Assembly: GCA_964584305.1 (NCBI GenBank) | Contig: CAZOZL010000008.1 | Span: forward strand, 48,034-112,033 | Reading direction: 5' to 3' | Source of the DNA: SB11 sp964584305 | GTDB taxonomy: Bacteria; Bacteroidota; Bacteroidia; UBA8524 | DNA length: 64,000 bases | Shown here: positions 33,626-42,340 of the stretch, piece by piece | How positions within the stretch are numbered: the stretch's first letter is position 1 | Layout: every line of letters begins with the position of its first letter | Program-made: the position numbers and the translations under genes | Notes under the pieces: generated by a model | Databases searched by the model: none | What the model saw: only the letters and a program-made list of their open reading frames with translations | Told to the model about the DNA's origin: nothing

Positions 33626-34120
33626 TTATTTTTCTTCTTCGTTATTAAAAACTTTTTGGCAACTTTGGCAGGAGCCTCCTTCGCCCAATTGTGGTGAGCC
33701 ATACAAATTTAGCGAGTGGTTGGTTATATCAAATTTTAGCAATTCGCCCATCATACTTTGTATTTGCTGTATGCGAGGGTCGCAAAATTCTATCACATCG
33801 TTGCAACGGTTGCATATAAGATGGTCGTGCTGGCGGTAGCCAAAACTACGCTCAAACTGCGCCATGTTTTTACCAAACTGGTGTTTGGTAACTAAGCCAC
33901 AATCTAACAATAAATCAAGGGTATTATATACCGTAGCCCTACTTACATGGTAGTTACGGTTTTTCATTTGAACATAGAGTGATTCTACATCAAAATGTTC
34001 TTTTTTACTGTATATCTCATCCAATATTGCGTACCGCTCAGGCGTTTTGCGCTGTTTCTTGGTTTCGAGATAATCGGTAAAGATTTTCCGTACTTCTTCG
34101 GGGGCTATTTGTCGGCTCAT
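33626..34120 (-). CDS. Fur-family metal- or peroxide-responsive repressor
   Basis: 164 residues. The N-terminal winged helix (about 10-85) contains TPERYAILDEIYS and HVSRATVYNTLDLLLDCGLV. The metal-binding part has RQHDHLICNRCNDVIEFCDPRI, and a CQSCQ pair near the C-terminus forms the structural zinc site. Whether it senses iron, zinc, manganese or peroxide cannot be told. The ATG at 34120 is chosen over a TTG at 34132. A TACTTTTG box (34150-34143) lies 22 bases upstream and is overlapped at its end by a small inverted repeat ACCCATTTTGGGT. It is upstream of purA in the same direction. Confidence 0.93.
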   Translation of the reverse strand: MSRQIAPEEVRKIFTDYLETKKQRKTPERYAILDEIYSKKEHFDVESLYVQMKNRNYHVSRATVYNTLDLLLDCGLVTKHQFGKNMAQFERSFGYRQHDHLICNRCNDVIEFCDPRIQQIQSMMGELLKFDITNHSLNLYGSPQLGEGGSCQSCQKVFNNEEEK

Positions 34121-34142
34121 GGTATTCACCAAAACTAAGAAG

Positions 34143-34162
34143 CAAAAGTACCCATTTTGGGT
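34143..34162 (-). promoter_or_regulatory. Promoter box and small inverted repeat of the Fur-family gene
   Basis: TACTTTTG on the minus strand (34150-34143), with ACCCA/TGGGT arms (34150-34154 and 34158-34162) just upstream. The repeat could be an operator for self-regulation; it does not look like a classical Fur box. Confidence 0.45.
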
Positions 34163-34244
34163 GGAAAGTTTTTAGTTTCAAAGTTTATGTGGGTAAGTTG
34201 GGTGTTAGCAATTTATAGCCTACTGTAACAGGGCAGGCTAAGGC

Positions 34245-34279
34245 AAAAATTATTTCTTGTAATTTTCATAATTGATAAT
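34245..34279 (+). repeat. Repeat shared with 27469, copy 2
   Basis: Begins AAAAATTATTT and ends TTTTCATAATTGATAAT, as at 27469-27502. Both copies lie in gaps upstream of minus-strand genes. Confidence 0.5.
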
Positions 34280-34420
34280 ATTTGATTATTGTGACGAAAG
34301 CCAAAACCTATTAGAATTCTCTGCTCAATATCCTACTAATAGCCCGTGGATACTTACTGCTCCTTTCTATATTTGCTATGAAAAATAAACAGCCACTGGT
34401 GTAAATAATTAGCTATTTCA

Positions 34421-36712
34421 TTAATCTTCGATTATAATCTTGCTAAAGGTTCTATCTCCATCAGCAATAATTTCCATTAAGTAAACACCTGCTGAAATTT
34501 CTGAGGTAGATAATTCGATTATACTACTATTAAAAGTGGTTGAAGTATTTATTTTTTTGCCTTCAAGTGTATAGATTGATACAGTTGTTTTAGAATAAAT
34601 TTTACCTAACTCAACCTTCACCCAATTTTTAGCTGGGTTTGGATAAATTTTAAGATTTTGTTTAAAGTTACGGTTACTATTATCACTTAAACTTATCACT
34701 GAAACACAATTAGATATTACGGTACAACTATTTTTTGTTACTTCAACAGCATAGCTGCCATTGGCAGTAGCTACAAATAGCTGACTGTTTTCTCCTGCAA
34801 TTGGTAAGTTATTGTTATTACAATCTAACCATTGGTATGTTGCATTACCTTCTTGTGCAACCAATACATTAGCATTTTGTATAACGGTGTTACTGTTGGT
34901 TGTTACTATAAGGTGGGTTATAACTATACTATCACACCCTTTTGCGGTAGTAGAGCTATCATAATAAGTACCTGCTATTTTTCTGTATATGCCATACACT
35001 AATGCACTGTCTCCATTGCAAATTGAGATAGTTAAAGTTAATAAGTACGAAGGGTTTATTATAAGTGTTGTTGCCACAATACTATCACACCCTTTATTGG
35101 CAGTTAAGTTATTGTAATATATACCGCCTGTAAAGCGATAACTTCCCGCAATAAAAATACTGTCGCCTTGACAAATAGTTTTAGTATCCTGAATCATGTA
35201 CGATGGATTTACTGTTAACTGTGTAACCATAACACTATCACAGCCTTTTGATGAGAATAGAACATCTGTATAAGTTCCATTTGTTGTTTGGTAGCTGCCC
35301 GCTAAGAATATGCTATCGCCTTGGCAAATAGTTTTGCTTTGCTTTGCTGTATATGTAGGATTAACAGTTAAAGTTGTAACTACTATGCTATCACAGTTTA
35401 AAGCTGTTTTGAGACTATCATAATATATTCCTGCGGTGGCTTGTTGTTGACCGCCAAGTAGTATGCTTTCACCATTACATATCTGTTTAGTATGCAGCAT
35501 TTGATATGTTGGATTAACAATTAACGTAGTTTCAATTATACTATCACAACCATTAGTAGTTAATAGGGAATCATAATAAGTGCCTGATATACTCCTTGCT
35601 ATACCACCTAAAATCTGACTTTCTCCCTTACAAATTTGTATTGTATTGGCTGTATAATAAGAGGGATTAACCAGTAAGGTATATTGTATAATACTATCAC
35701 AGCTTTTATTGGTTTTCAAACTATCATAATATATACCTGCTTTTGTTCTGAGTTTACCTGCAAGCAAAACTTTATTTCCTTCACAAATAGTGAGAGTTAC
35801 TGGAAAATAATAAGAAGGGTTAACGGTTAATTGGGTTATAATTACACTATCACATTTGCCCGTTATATTAACGGTATCATAGTAAGCACCAGAAGTATGT
35901 CTGTATGCCCCTCCTGCAAAGACGCTATCAGGTTGGCAAACCGTTTTTAAAATGTTTTTATAAAGAACACTACGTTCATTGTAAAGAGCATCAATTTCCT
36001 TTTGTGATAAAGCACGGTCATAAATTCTAAAATCATCTAATAAGCCATTAAAATAAGAGGCTGCATAATTAAATTTATTTCCTCTACCTATTTCAACTGG
36101 GTCGGTTGATGTATTTGGTGCAAATGAAGGGGCATTTACTGAGTCAGAGAGGTTGCCATTAAAAAATAAACGAATATACCCATCTGATGTAGAGTACGTA
36201 ACAGCAATATATACCCATTTATTTAAATAATTTCTATAGTCTTCTTTAGAAAAGACAACTTTATTCGTTGAGTTTTTACCATTAAAGTAAACTACTTTGT
36301 ATCTACTAACTCCGTATGTTGATGATTCAGTAAACTGAAGACCAAAATGAGGGAAAGAACCGCTTGTTTGGTCACCTTGTTTAAAAAAAATAGTAGCAAA
36401 GTCTTTTTGCGATAGACTCTGTATTTTATACCAAATGGAAAAAGACTTATCTCCTGTTAAATTTAGCTTGTTATTATGTGCGACTGAAACATAGTCGCTG
36501 CTGCCATTAAACTTTAAAGCGGTATTGGGTTTGCCAATATGTCCTGAATCGTTGGTAGTGCCATTTTTAGTTCCATGTAAACTATTAGTGCTTGAATCTG
36601 CTGCATTACCATCAAGTTTATAATGTGCCACCAATCCTTTTTTAAGGTCTACCTGAGCGTTTACCACTATTGAAAGAGAAAATAAAAGAATAAATAGTAT
36701 AGAAGTTCTCAT
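34421..36712 (-). CDS. Type IX-secreted LamG protein with seven 51-residue cysteine repeats
   Basis: 763 residues. Signal peptide 1-20; LamG/concanavalin-like domain about 25-245 (AHYKLDGNAADSS, RLFFNGNLSD, LLDDFRIYDRALSQKEID); then seven tandem repeats of exactly 51 residues. Each repeat has one Cys at its start (259, 310, 361, 412, 463, 514, 565) and one exactly 28 residues later in a CDS motif, with VNPSY/VNPTY ending most units. The C-terminal region (about 682-763) is a type A sorting domain: NLKIYPNPAKNWVKVE, VSIYTLEGK, AGVYLMEI. The protein is therefore exported by the type IX system and attached to the surface or released, probably as an adhesin. It is monocistronic. Confidence 0.93.
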   Translation of the reverse strand: MRTSILFILLFSLSIVVNAQVDLKKGLVAHYKLDGNAADSSTNSLHGTKNGTTNDSGHIGKPNTALKFNGSSDYVSVAHNNKLNLTGDKSFSIWYKIQSLSQKDFATIFFKQGDQTSGSFPHFGLQFTESSTYGVSRYKVVYFNGKNSTNKVVFSKEDYRNYLNKWVYIAVTYSTSDGYIRLFFNGNLSDSVNAPSFAPNTSTDPVEIGRGNKFNYAASYFNGLLDDFRIYDRALSQKEIDALYNERSVLYKNILKTVCQPDSVFAGGAYRHTSGAYYDTVNITGKCDSVIITQLTVNPSYYFPVTLTICEGNKVLLAGKLRTKAGIYYDSLKTNKSCDSIIQYTLLVNPSYYTANTIQICKGESQILGGIARSISGTYYDSLLTTNGCDSIIETTLIVNPTYQMLHTKQICNGESILLGGQQQATAGIYYDSLKTALNCDSIVVTTLTVNPTYTAKQSKTICQGDSIFLAGSYQTTNGTYTDVLFSSKGCDSVMVTQLTVNPSYMIQDTKTICQGDSIFIAGSYRFTGGIYYNNLTANKGCDSIVATTLIINPSYLLTLTISICNGDSALVYGIYRKIAGTYYDSSTTAKGCDSIVITHLIVTTNSNTVIQNANVLVAQEGNATYQWLDCNNNNLPIAGENSQLFVATANGSYAVEVTKNSCTVISNCVSVISLSDNSNRNFKQNLKIYPNPAKNWVKVELGKIYSKTTVSIYTLEGKKINTSTTFNSSIIELSTSEISAGVYLMEIIADGDRTFSKIIIED
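34907..35944 (-). repeat. Tandem 153-bp coding repeats (seven units)
   Basis: The seven 51-residue units of the surface protein. Cys spacing is invariant (51 between units, 28 within a unit) although the other residues have diverged widely, so the repeats are old and under structural constraint rather than recently expanded. Confidence 0.9.
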
Positions 36713-37155
36713 GTAATTGTCTTTTGTTATAGCATACGAATATACTGTTTTTAGATGCCTTAATTTAACGTATCAATTATAAAAAAACAATTAAACCAAA
36801 TCGTAATAGCACTGCTGTGCCTATTTCCAAGATTATCAAGTTCGCAAACAAATGAACATTTTTAAACATCCTTTTTTGAGGAAAATAGTTCTACCCATGC
36901 ATACAGGGCAGAGGAAATATAAAAGATGGGTAAAAGTGAACAAAGCTAAAAACAGATATTCCACTCACATTAAATAAGAGAGAGCCGTAAATGGCAGAAA
37001 CTTATAAAAACCTGCCACCACACCCTGCTGAAAAAAAACACCGTTTCAGGTGTAATATTACCAGCCCCGCAACAAATAATTAACGGATAAACACAAATAA
37101 GCACGACTTTTGCCCCAGTTCTTTCAATACGTTACACCAATAAAATATCCTAGTT
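36713..37155. other. 443-bp gap before the TetR-type gene
   Basis: No convincing gene. A 30-codon frame at 36991-37083 was rejected. An ACACC/GGTGT inverted repeat lies near 37038-37053. The two genes flanking the gap are divergent, so it should contain two promoters, but no exact TAnnTTTG box was found. Confidence 0.5.
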
Positions 37156-37794
37156 ATGGAACAAAAAATTATTGACGCATATATCGCCTATCTTTTAGAA
37201 AATGGCGAGCAACCAAAAAGTGTATTTATTTTTGCAAAATTGCTTGAGATGGACGAGAACGAGTTTTACAAGCACTTTGCATCATTTACGGCTATTGAAA
37301 ACAGCATACTACACGGATTGTTTACTGAAACCAAAAAACAACTTGAAGCAGATACCGTATTTAATGAATACAGCACCCGCGAGAAAACATTAGCCTTTTT
37401 TTATGCTTGGATAGAGCGCACCCGCAACTATCGCAGCTATTTGGTACAACTCCATCGCCACCGCAAATTGCACCCGCCTGTACCGCATTATTTAGCTCCT
37501 ATAAAACCTGACTTTATCGCCTTTATGCAGGCCATTTTGGGCGAAGGTATCAATAATAATGAAGTTGCCGAACGTAAATTTATATCAGATAAATATGCCG
37601 ATGGACTTTGGATACAGTTTGGTTTTATACACCAGTTTTGGCTAAAAGACGATAGCAAGGATTTTGAAAAAACAGATGCCGCTATCGAAAAATCGGTACA
37701 ACTATCGTTTGAACTAATTAGCAAAGGAGTGTTGGATGTAGCCATAGACTTTGGGAAATTCCTTTTCCAAAACCGTAAAATGGCAAGCCACTAA
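37156..37794 (+). CDS. TetR-family transcriptional regulator
   Basis: 212 residues. The N-terminal helix-turn-helix covers about 3-50 (AYIAYLLENGEQPKSVFIFAKLLEMDENEFYKHFASF), followed by an all-helical ligand-binding and dimerisation domain. The recognition helix departs from the usual TetR consensus (LLEMDENEFYKHF), but the fold and size fit. It is followed 61 bp later by an ABC1-kinase gene on the same strand. As the pair looks co-transcribed, the regulator may control the kinase gene. The inducer is unknown. Confidence 0.82.
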   Translation: MEQKIIDAYIAYLLENGEQPKSVFIFAKLLEMDENEFYKHFASFTAIENSILHGLFTETKKQLEADTVFNEYSTREKTLAFFYAWIERTRNYRSYLVQLHRHRKLHPPVPHYLAPIKPDFIAFMQAILGEGINNNEVAERKFISDKYADGLWIQFGFIHQFWLKDDSKDFEKTDAAIEKSVQLSFELISKGVLDVAIDFGKFLFQNRKMASH

Positions 37795-37855
37795 GTATTG
37801 GTATAAATTATTTAACACATCGGTTTAAAAAACCAATACCCAAGCACCCAAAACT

Positions 37856-39193
37856 ATGAAGTATCAAAATAAAATAGCCACATCAAAGGTAGATAGAACC
37901 TTGAAATTTGTAGGCACAGGGGCAAAAATTGGCGGTAACTACATAAAACATTATGTAAAAAAAGCCTTCAACTCTGACCTTAGCAGTGATGAGCTTCACC
38001 AAGATAATGCCGAGGATATATACAACAGCCTTAGCCAGCTAAAAGGAAGTGCGCTAAAAGTAGCCCAAATGCTTAGTATGGATAAAGCAGTATTGCCCAA
38101 GGCATATAGCGATAAGTTTGCAATGGCACAATATAGCGCACCGCCACTAAGCGGTCCATTGGTAGTTAAAACATTTAGTAAGTCTTTTGGCAAAACACCA
38201 CAAGAATTGTTTGACACCTTCGAGATGAACTCTACCAATGCAGCAAGCATAGGGCAAGTACACAGGGCAACCAAAAACGAAAAAAAACTTGCCGTTAAAA
38301 TACAATACCCTGGGGTGGCAGATAGTATTAAAAGCGACTTGAAAATAGTGAAACCTATTGCCCTGCGAATGTTTAACCTGACCGAGAAGGAACTGGCAAA
38401 ATACCTAAACGAAGTAGAAGGCAAATTGTTGGAAGAAACGGATTATACATTAGAGCTTCGCCGCTCACAAGAAACAGCAGAACAATGCAAACACATTGAA
38501 GGGCTTAAATTCCCCAACTATTACCCGCAATACTCCGCCCCCCGTATTATAACTATGGACTGGATGGAAGGCTTGCACATGAACGAGTTTTTAGCCACTA
38601 ATCCCTCGCAAGAAGTACGCAACAAAATTGGGCAATCGCTATGGCGTTTTTATGAGTTTCAAGAGCATACCCTAAAATCTATCCATGCCGACCCACACCC
38701 TGGTAATTTTCTTTTTATGCCCGATGGTACAGTGGCTGTAATAGATTTTGGTTGTATAAAAGTGATCCCCGAAAATTTTTACTACGATTATTTTGGCATG
38801 ATATTGCCCGAAATTAGCGAAAATGATGCGCTGCTCGAAGCCATAATGCGCCGCATGGATATTATACGTGATACGGATAGCCACAGCCTTAAACAGCTAT
38901 ACAAAAAAACGTTTAGAACAATGATAGGGCTTGTGGCAAAGCCACACCTTAGCGATACTTTTGATTTTGGTGATGCCGAGTATATAAATCGTATTTATGC
39001 AATGGCTGAAGAACTTAGCCAAAATAAAGAGATACGTGCAGGAGGCGACGGCAGAGGCTCGCAACACTCGCTATATATTAACCGTACTATGTTTGGGCTT
39101 TATAGCATACTAAACCAACTAAACGCCACCATTGCCACCCGAATGGGAGATTGGAAACACGATGTGCTAAACCAGCATTTAACAACCGTTTGA
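37856..39193 (+). CDS. ABC1/UbiB-family atypical kinase
   Basis: 445 residues. ABC1 family features are all visible: the KxGQ-like element in LKGSALKVAQMLSMD (Lys68 to Gln71), the Ala-rich loop NAASIGQVH (128-136), ATP-binding Lys148 in LAVKIQYPGV, the catalytic loop HADPHPGNF (277-285) and DFG (297-299). Members such as COQ8/UbiB support quinone synthesis through ATPase activity at membranes. The KxGQ motif here reads KVAQ, with Ala for Gly. No transmembrane helix is obvious. It follows the TetR-type regulator, and no quinone gene is close except a UbiA-family gene 19 kb away. Confidence 0.92.
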   Translation: MKYQNKIATSKVDRTLKFVGTGAKIGGNYIKHYVKKAFNSDLSSDELHQDNAEDIYNSLSQLKGSALKVAQMLSMDKAVLPKAYSDKFAMAQYSAPPLSGPLVVKTFSKSFGKTPQELFDTFEMNSTNAASIGQVHRATKNEKKLAVKIQYPGVADSIKSDLKIVKPIALRMFNLTEKELAKYLNEVEGKLLEETDYTLELRRSQETAEQCKHIEGLKFPNYYPQYSAPRIITMDWMEGLHMNEFLATNPSQEVRNKIGQSLWRFYEFQEHTLKSIHADPHPGNFLFMPDGTVAVIDFGCIKVIPENFYYDYFGMILPEISENDALLEAIMRRMDIIRDTDSHSLKQLYKKTFRTMIGLVAKPHLSDTFDFGDAEYINRIYAMAEELSQNKEIRAGGDGRGSQHSLYINRTMFGLYSILNQLNATIATRMGDWKHDVLNQHLTTV

Positions 39194-39360
39194 TGTTTTA
39201 ATACCGTAATCGCAACAAAACGGGAATTTGGGACGATATATGTTCAAATTTTGACAAATGTTTTAACATTCAAAAGGGGATATTAGAAACAGAAAGAAAG
39301 CCTATCTTTTTTTAAAAATGACACGATTTTGCACTTGTAGAAGCTTTGGAATATATGTAC

Positions 39361-39834
39361 CTATTGCCCTAATGGGTCGCTTTTTAATAATTTCAGCAAG
39401 CCTTTTGTAAGTGCTTTTTCATGTTTTTCGGCGGGAACAAAAAACTCTTTTTCAAAATTTTCAACAAGAATTCGGGCTTCTTCATTCAATGCTATGCCTT
39501 TTGCAGTGAGGGTAATTTTTTTTGCACGGTTATCGGCTTTAAGTCCTGTCCTTTTTAGTAGTTTTTTGCCCTCTAAGGTGCGCAATACTTTTGATACCAT
39601 CATTTTATCGCTGCCTGTATTTTGTGCCAAGCGTATTTGGGTTATCACCACATCTTTATCTTCACTTAATTTATAAACAGATTGTAAAAGTAAATACTGG
39701 GCATGGGTTAAATTTAAAGGAAAAAGTTTTTTCCTTAGTTCTCGTTGCCAAAGATTACTCACCTGCCAAAGCGTAAAGCCTAATGTAACGCTATTACCCT
39801 CAGCCCTTTTTTTGTTCCCCGATTTTCTTTTCAT
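39361..39834 (-). CDS. MarR-family transcriptional regulator
   Basis: 157 residues. A basic N-terminus (MKRKSGNKKRAEGN) precedes a typical MarR fold: LTHAQYLLLQSVYKL, the recognition helix GSDKMMVSKVLRTLEGKKLLKR and the wing DNRAKKITLTAKG. It would bind as a dimer to a palindrome, often near its own gene. The likely operator region (39835-39916) lies between this gene and the divergent lipoprotein gene. A LexA- or SarZ-like role is not suggested. Ligand unknown. Confidence 0.92.
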   Translation of the reverse strand: MKRKSGNKKRAEGNSVTLGFTLWQVSNLWQRELRKKLFPLNLTHAQYLLLQSVYKLSEDKDVVITQIRLAQNTGSDKMMVSKVLRTLEGKKLLKRTGLKADNRAKKITLTAKGIALNEEARILVENFEKEFFVPAEKHEKALTKGLLKLLKSDPLGQ

Positions 39835-39916
39835 TTGTTAATTTTACTATCAATATTCGTGCAATGTTGAAAAAAATAGAATAAACACGTCTCAAATTCG
39901 ATGAAATTCCCCAAAA

Positions 39917-40750
39917 ATGAAATCACTCCAATTACTCACCCTATTGACGATTATTTTAGGCTTAGGGTTGATAACCTCGTGCGAAGAAAATACAGAAACC
40001 GACCAAGCAAGGTGGTATCCGCCTGAAAATGCTATAAAAAAAGAGGGCGATGCAGTTACAAAATCACAAAAACTATGGGGGCATTGGGTATGTGCCAATT
40101 TTATTGATTTGGTTAAAATAAGAAGGACTATTAGGGGTATTCGTAACCGCCCCATGTTTTTAGAAATTGTTTTTAAACCTGAATTTGGAGACTCGGTATT
40201 GCTGGTTACTGGCTATACAAATATTTTTGCCCCTTATACCAAAAAAGGGAAAGACTCTATTATTATTAAAAATATTAGTGCAGGAAAAAACATTGTACTT
40301 GTAGCAACGGAAGGGCTTCAACGCTTAGAGTTACTTGATTCGGTACAGGGAGAAAACAATAAAAACAAGGTATATGCTTGGTCTTACACCAAAACATCAG
40401 GAATTAAAAAAAACAAAAAGTATGATGTTTACTCGCATATAAATGCAAGTATTTTAAGCGGTACTTACCGCAACAATAGTGCAACTGTTTCATTTACCAA
40501 TACAGGCGAAATAAGGGGTTGGAATGGTTTTGAAAATTATAAAATTTGTAGCGGTGGAGACTGTTTTATGCTTACTCGTTCACCTATAGATATTATAACT
40601 TTTAACAAAGGCAATCAAAAGAAAAGCTATGCCCTTTGGTTAAAAAGCAACGACTCGCTTTACTTTTATAATCTTATCAAAAAAGGGAATGGCAAACATT
40701 ATAATTACCAACCCGAAGGGATTGCTTTTGCCTTTAAAAAATTAAAGTAG
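39917..40750 (+). CDS. Hypothetical lipoprotein
   Basis: 277 residues. The signal peptide ends in the lipobox LITSC with Cys22, so it is a lipid-anchored envelope protein. The rest is beta-rich, with a conserved-looking opening (SQKLWGHWVCANFIDLVK) and two Cys in KICSGGDCF. No family is recognised. It is divergent from the MarR-type gene with only 82 bp between starts, so it is a plausible target of that regulator. It is convergent with the DUF2079 genes. Confidence 0.8.
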   Translation: MKSLQLLTLLTIILGLGLITSCEENTETDQARWYPPENAIKKEGDAVTKSQKLWGHWVCANFIDLVKIRRTIRGIRNRPMFLEIVFKPEFGDSVLLVTGYTNIFAPYTKKGKDSIIIKNISAGKNIVLVATEGLQRLELLDSVQGENNKNKVYAWSYTKTSGIKKNKKYDVYSHINASILSGTYRNNSATVSFTNTGEIRGWNGFENYKICSGGDCFMLTRSPIDIITFNKGNQKKSYALWLKSNDSLYFYNLIKKGNGKHYNYQPEGIAFAFKKLK

Positions 40751-40810
40751 ACTATTCCCTCAACTTATAGTCCTCTCAAATATAGTAAGTCCACAACACT
40801 CTCAATCCAT

Positions 40811-40835
40811 GCTAAAGGCTAAAAGCCAATAGCTA
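40811..40835 (-). repeat. GGCTTTTAGCC-type dispersed repeat, copy 3
   Basis: On the minus strand it reads TAGCTATTGGCTTTTAGCC followed by TTTAGC. It lies in the 99-bp gap between the convergent lipoprotein and DUF2079 genes. Confidence 0.55.
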
Positions 40836-40849
40836 AAAAAAGAAACCTT

Positions 40850-42340
40850 CTATTTCTTAATTATTCCCGCCTCCACCAAATAGTGGCGGTCTTCCTTTTC
40901 AAAATAATAATTTACCTCATGGGTAATTACTGAATCAGGATTTTGCAAACGCTCGGTAGGGTTTACACCCGCCCAAAGGGTTTCATCGGTAATTACCATA
41001 CGGGGAGGTTGCCAAGCATTATATGCACTGCTTATCCATATAAAATCATGCTTGTGGAAATAACGAAACAACTTATAAGGAGGGGCAACGGGGTAATTGT
41101 AGGGCAATACCTCTGCTATTTTTTTTATATCAGCGTAGTATGGTTTTTCTTTTTCGGGATGTGGGGTTGAGAAAATACCAATAGCATTATTGCTAAAAGA
41201 GTATTGGGTAGCCTTTTTTAGTAGAACAACTTGAGCAGCGAAAAGCCCCGCCAGCAGAACCAAAGCAAAACCTACATTTTGTTTTTTCTTTTTAAACCAG
41301 CTTTCTTTTGTTTGTAAAAGCCCATACACGCTTAGGGCTAAAAACAAGCTAAAAGTAAGGGAAAAACGAGGCACCCAAGTAAGCGAAAAAGTGTTGTGAG
41401 GCAAATACACCAAGCCCGAAACTACATTTACAACGGTAATAGGCAATAGTAATAGCAAAGCCCAAAGCAGTAGTTTTGGCGTTACTTTTATATATGCCAA
41501 CCAAGCCAATAAAGGTAGTAATAACAACCCAAAATTTTTGAATATTGTGGCAAAATAGTGAGTACTTACAGCTTCTTCCGTTTCTGCTAATTGCACAAAA
41601 GCCTTGTTTAATCGGGTAGCTCCAAAATCGTTTTTATAGTTTAAGTATAAAATACCCAATACAAATACCACAATGTATATACCGCCCCAAACAATAGCGT
41701 TTTTTACCCCCTTTTTTTTAGTGATTTGATTTGAAGTAAACAACCAAGCAAAATATAAAATATGCAAGCAAGCAAGCAGTACCGCCCCGTCCTCTTTTAC
41801 CAAAACTATTAAAACACCGCTAAGTATAGAAAGCCAATACTGTTTTTTATATAGTGATAAAGAAAAAATTAACCCTAAGGGGATGTATAACATCTCTATA
41901 TGGAAACCAAACCAAGTATCATCATACAACCAAAAGGCGTATGCACCACAAAAAATAGCGAGGTAAAAAACGGCTACTATCCACTTTTGATGTTTTGCCT
42001 TATTATAAATAATAGGGAAAGAATACACTAAAGCCAAAACATACAAAGCAAATTGTGTGATAAAAATACCTACCCCGCCCCACCAATACACCAAAGGAGC
42101 TATAAGCAAACTAAAAAAATAGTTGTGATATTTGGCATGGTCTCCATAGTTATTCTCAAACATGGCGGTTCTCCCCTCCAACCAACTACGGCTTATCTGT
42201 ATATGTGAGAATAAATCAGACTGGTAAGCAAGGGTATTGAACAAGGTGAGTTTTGCAGCAAAAAACCACACCAGCATACCCATGGCTATCACAAAAACAG
42301 TAATCCCAAAATAATCGCGTTTTTTTAATAGCTCAATCAT
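40850..42340 (-). CDS. DUF2079-like polytopic membrane protein, copy B
   Basis: 496 residues with about ten or more transmembrane helices. The first large outer loop contains an acidic site, YQSDLFSHIQISRSWLEGR, followed by EMLYIPLGL and VKEDGAVLLA, as in DUF2079 proteins, which resemble GT-C glycosyltransferases that use polyprenyl-phosphate sugars. It is a paralogue of the gene just upstream: over half of the first 105 residues are identical by eye, with RDYFG, GMLVWFF, YHNYFF and VKEDGAVL shared. Start and stop codons overlap by 4 bp with that gene (42337-42340). The substrate is unknown. Last gene of a three-gene operon. Confidence 0.85.
   Translation of the reverse strand: MIELLKKRDYFGITVFVIAMGMLVWFFAAKLTLFNTLAYQSDLFSHIQISRSWLEGRTAMFENNYGDHAKYHNYFFSLLIAPLVYWWGGVGIFITQFALYVLALVYSFPIIYNKAKHQKWIVAVFYLAIFCGAYAFWLYDDTWFGFHIEMLYIPLGLIFSLSLYKKQYWLSILSGVLIVLVKEDGAVLLACLHILYFAWLFTSNQITKKKGVKNAIVWGGIYIVVFVLGILYLNYKNDFGATRLNKAFVQLAETEEAVSTHYFATIFKNFGLLLLPLLAWLAYIKVTPKLLLWALLLLLPITVVNVVSGLVYLPHNTFSLTWVPRFSLTFSLFLALSVYGLLQTKESWFKKKKQNVGFALVLLAGLFAAQVVLLKKATQYSFSNNAIGIFSTPHPEKEKPYYADIKKIAEVLPYNYPVAPPYKLFRYFHKHDFIWISSAYNAWQPPRMVITDETLWAGVNPTERLQNPDSVITHEVNYYFEKEDRHYLVEAGIIKK

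Larger units (their letters stand above)
34121..34420. other. 300-bp gap between the Fur-family gene and the repeat protein
   Basis: No gene seen. It contains the Fur-gene promoter (34150-34143) with the inverted repeat ACCCA/TGGGT (34150-34162), a GCCT...AGGC pair near 34218-34240 and the dispersed repeat at 34245-34279. Confidence 0.6.

Noticed and set aside
34907..35944. Regular 153-bp spacing suggestive of a repeat array
   Set aside because: The repeats are coding units of a surface protein and have diverged; they are far too long and variable to be CRISPR repeats.
36991..37083. A 30-codon frame from an ATG (MAETYKNLPPHPAEKK...)
   Set aside because: No promoter box, no signal or domain, and a composition no better than chance in a 443-bp gap.
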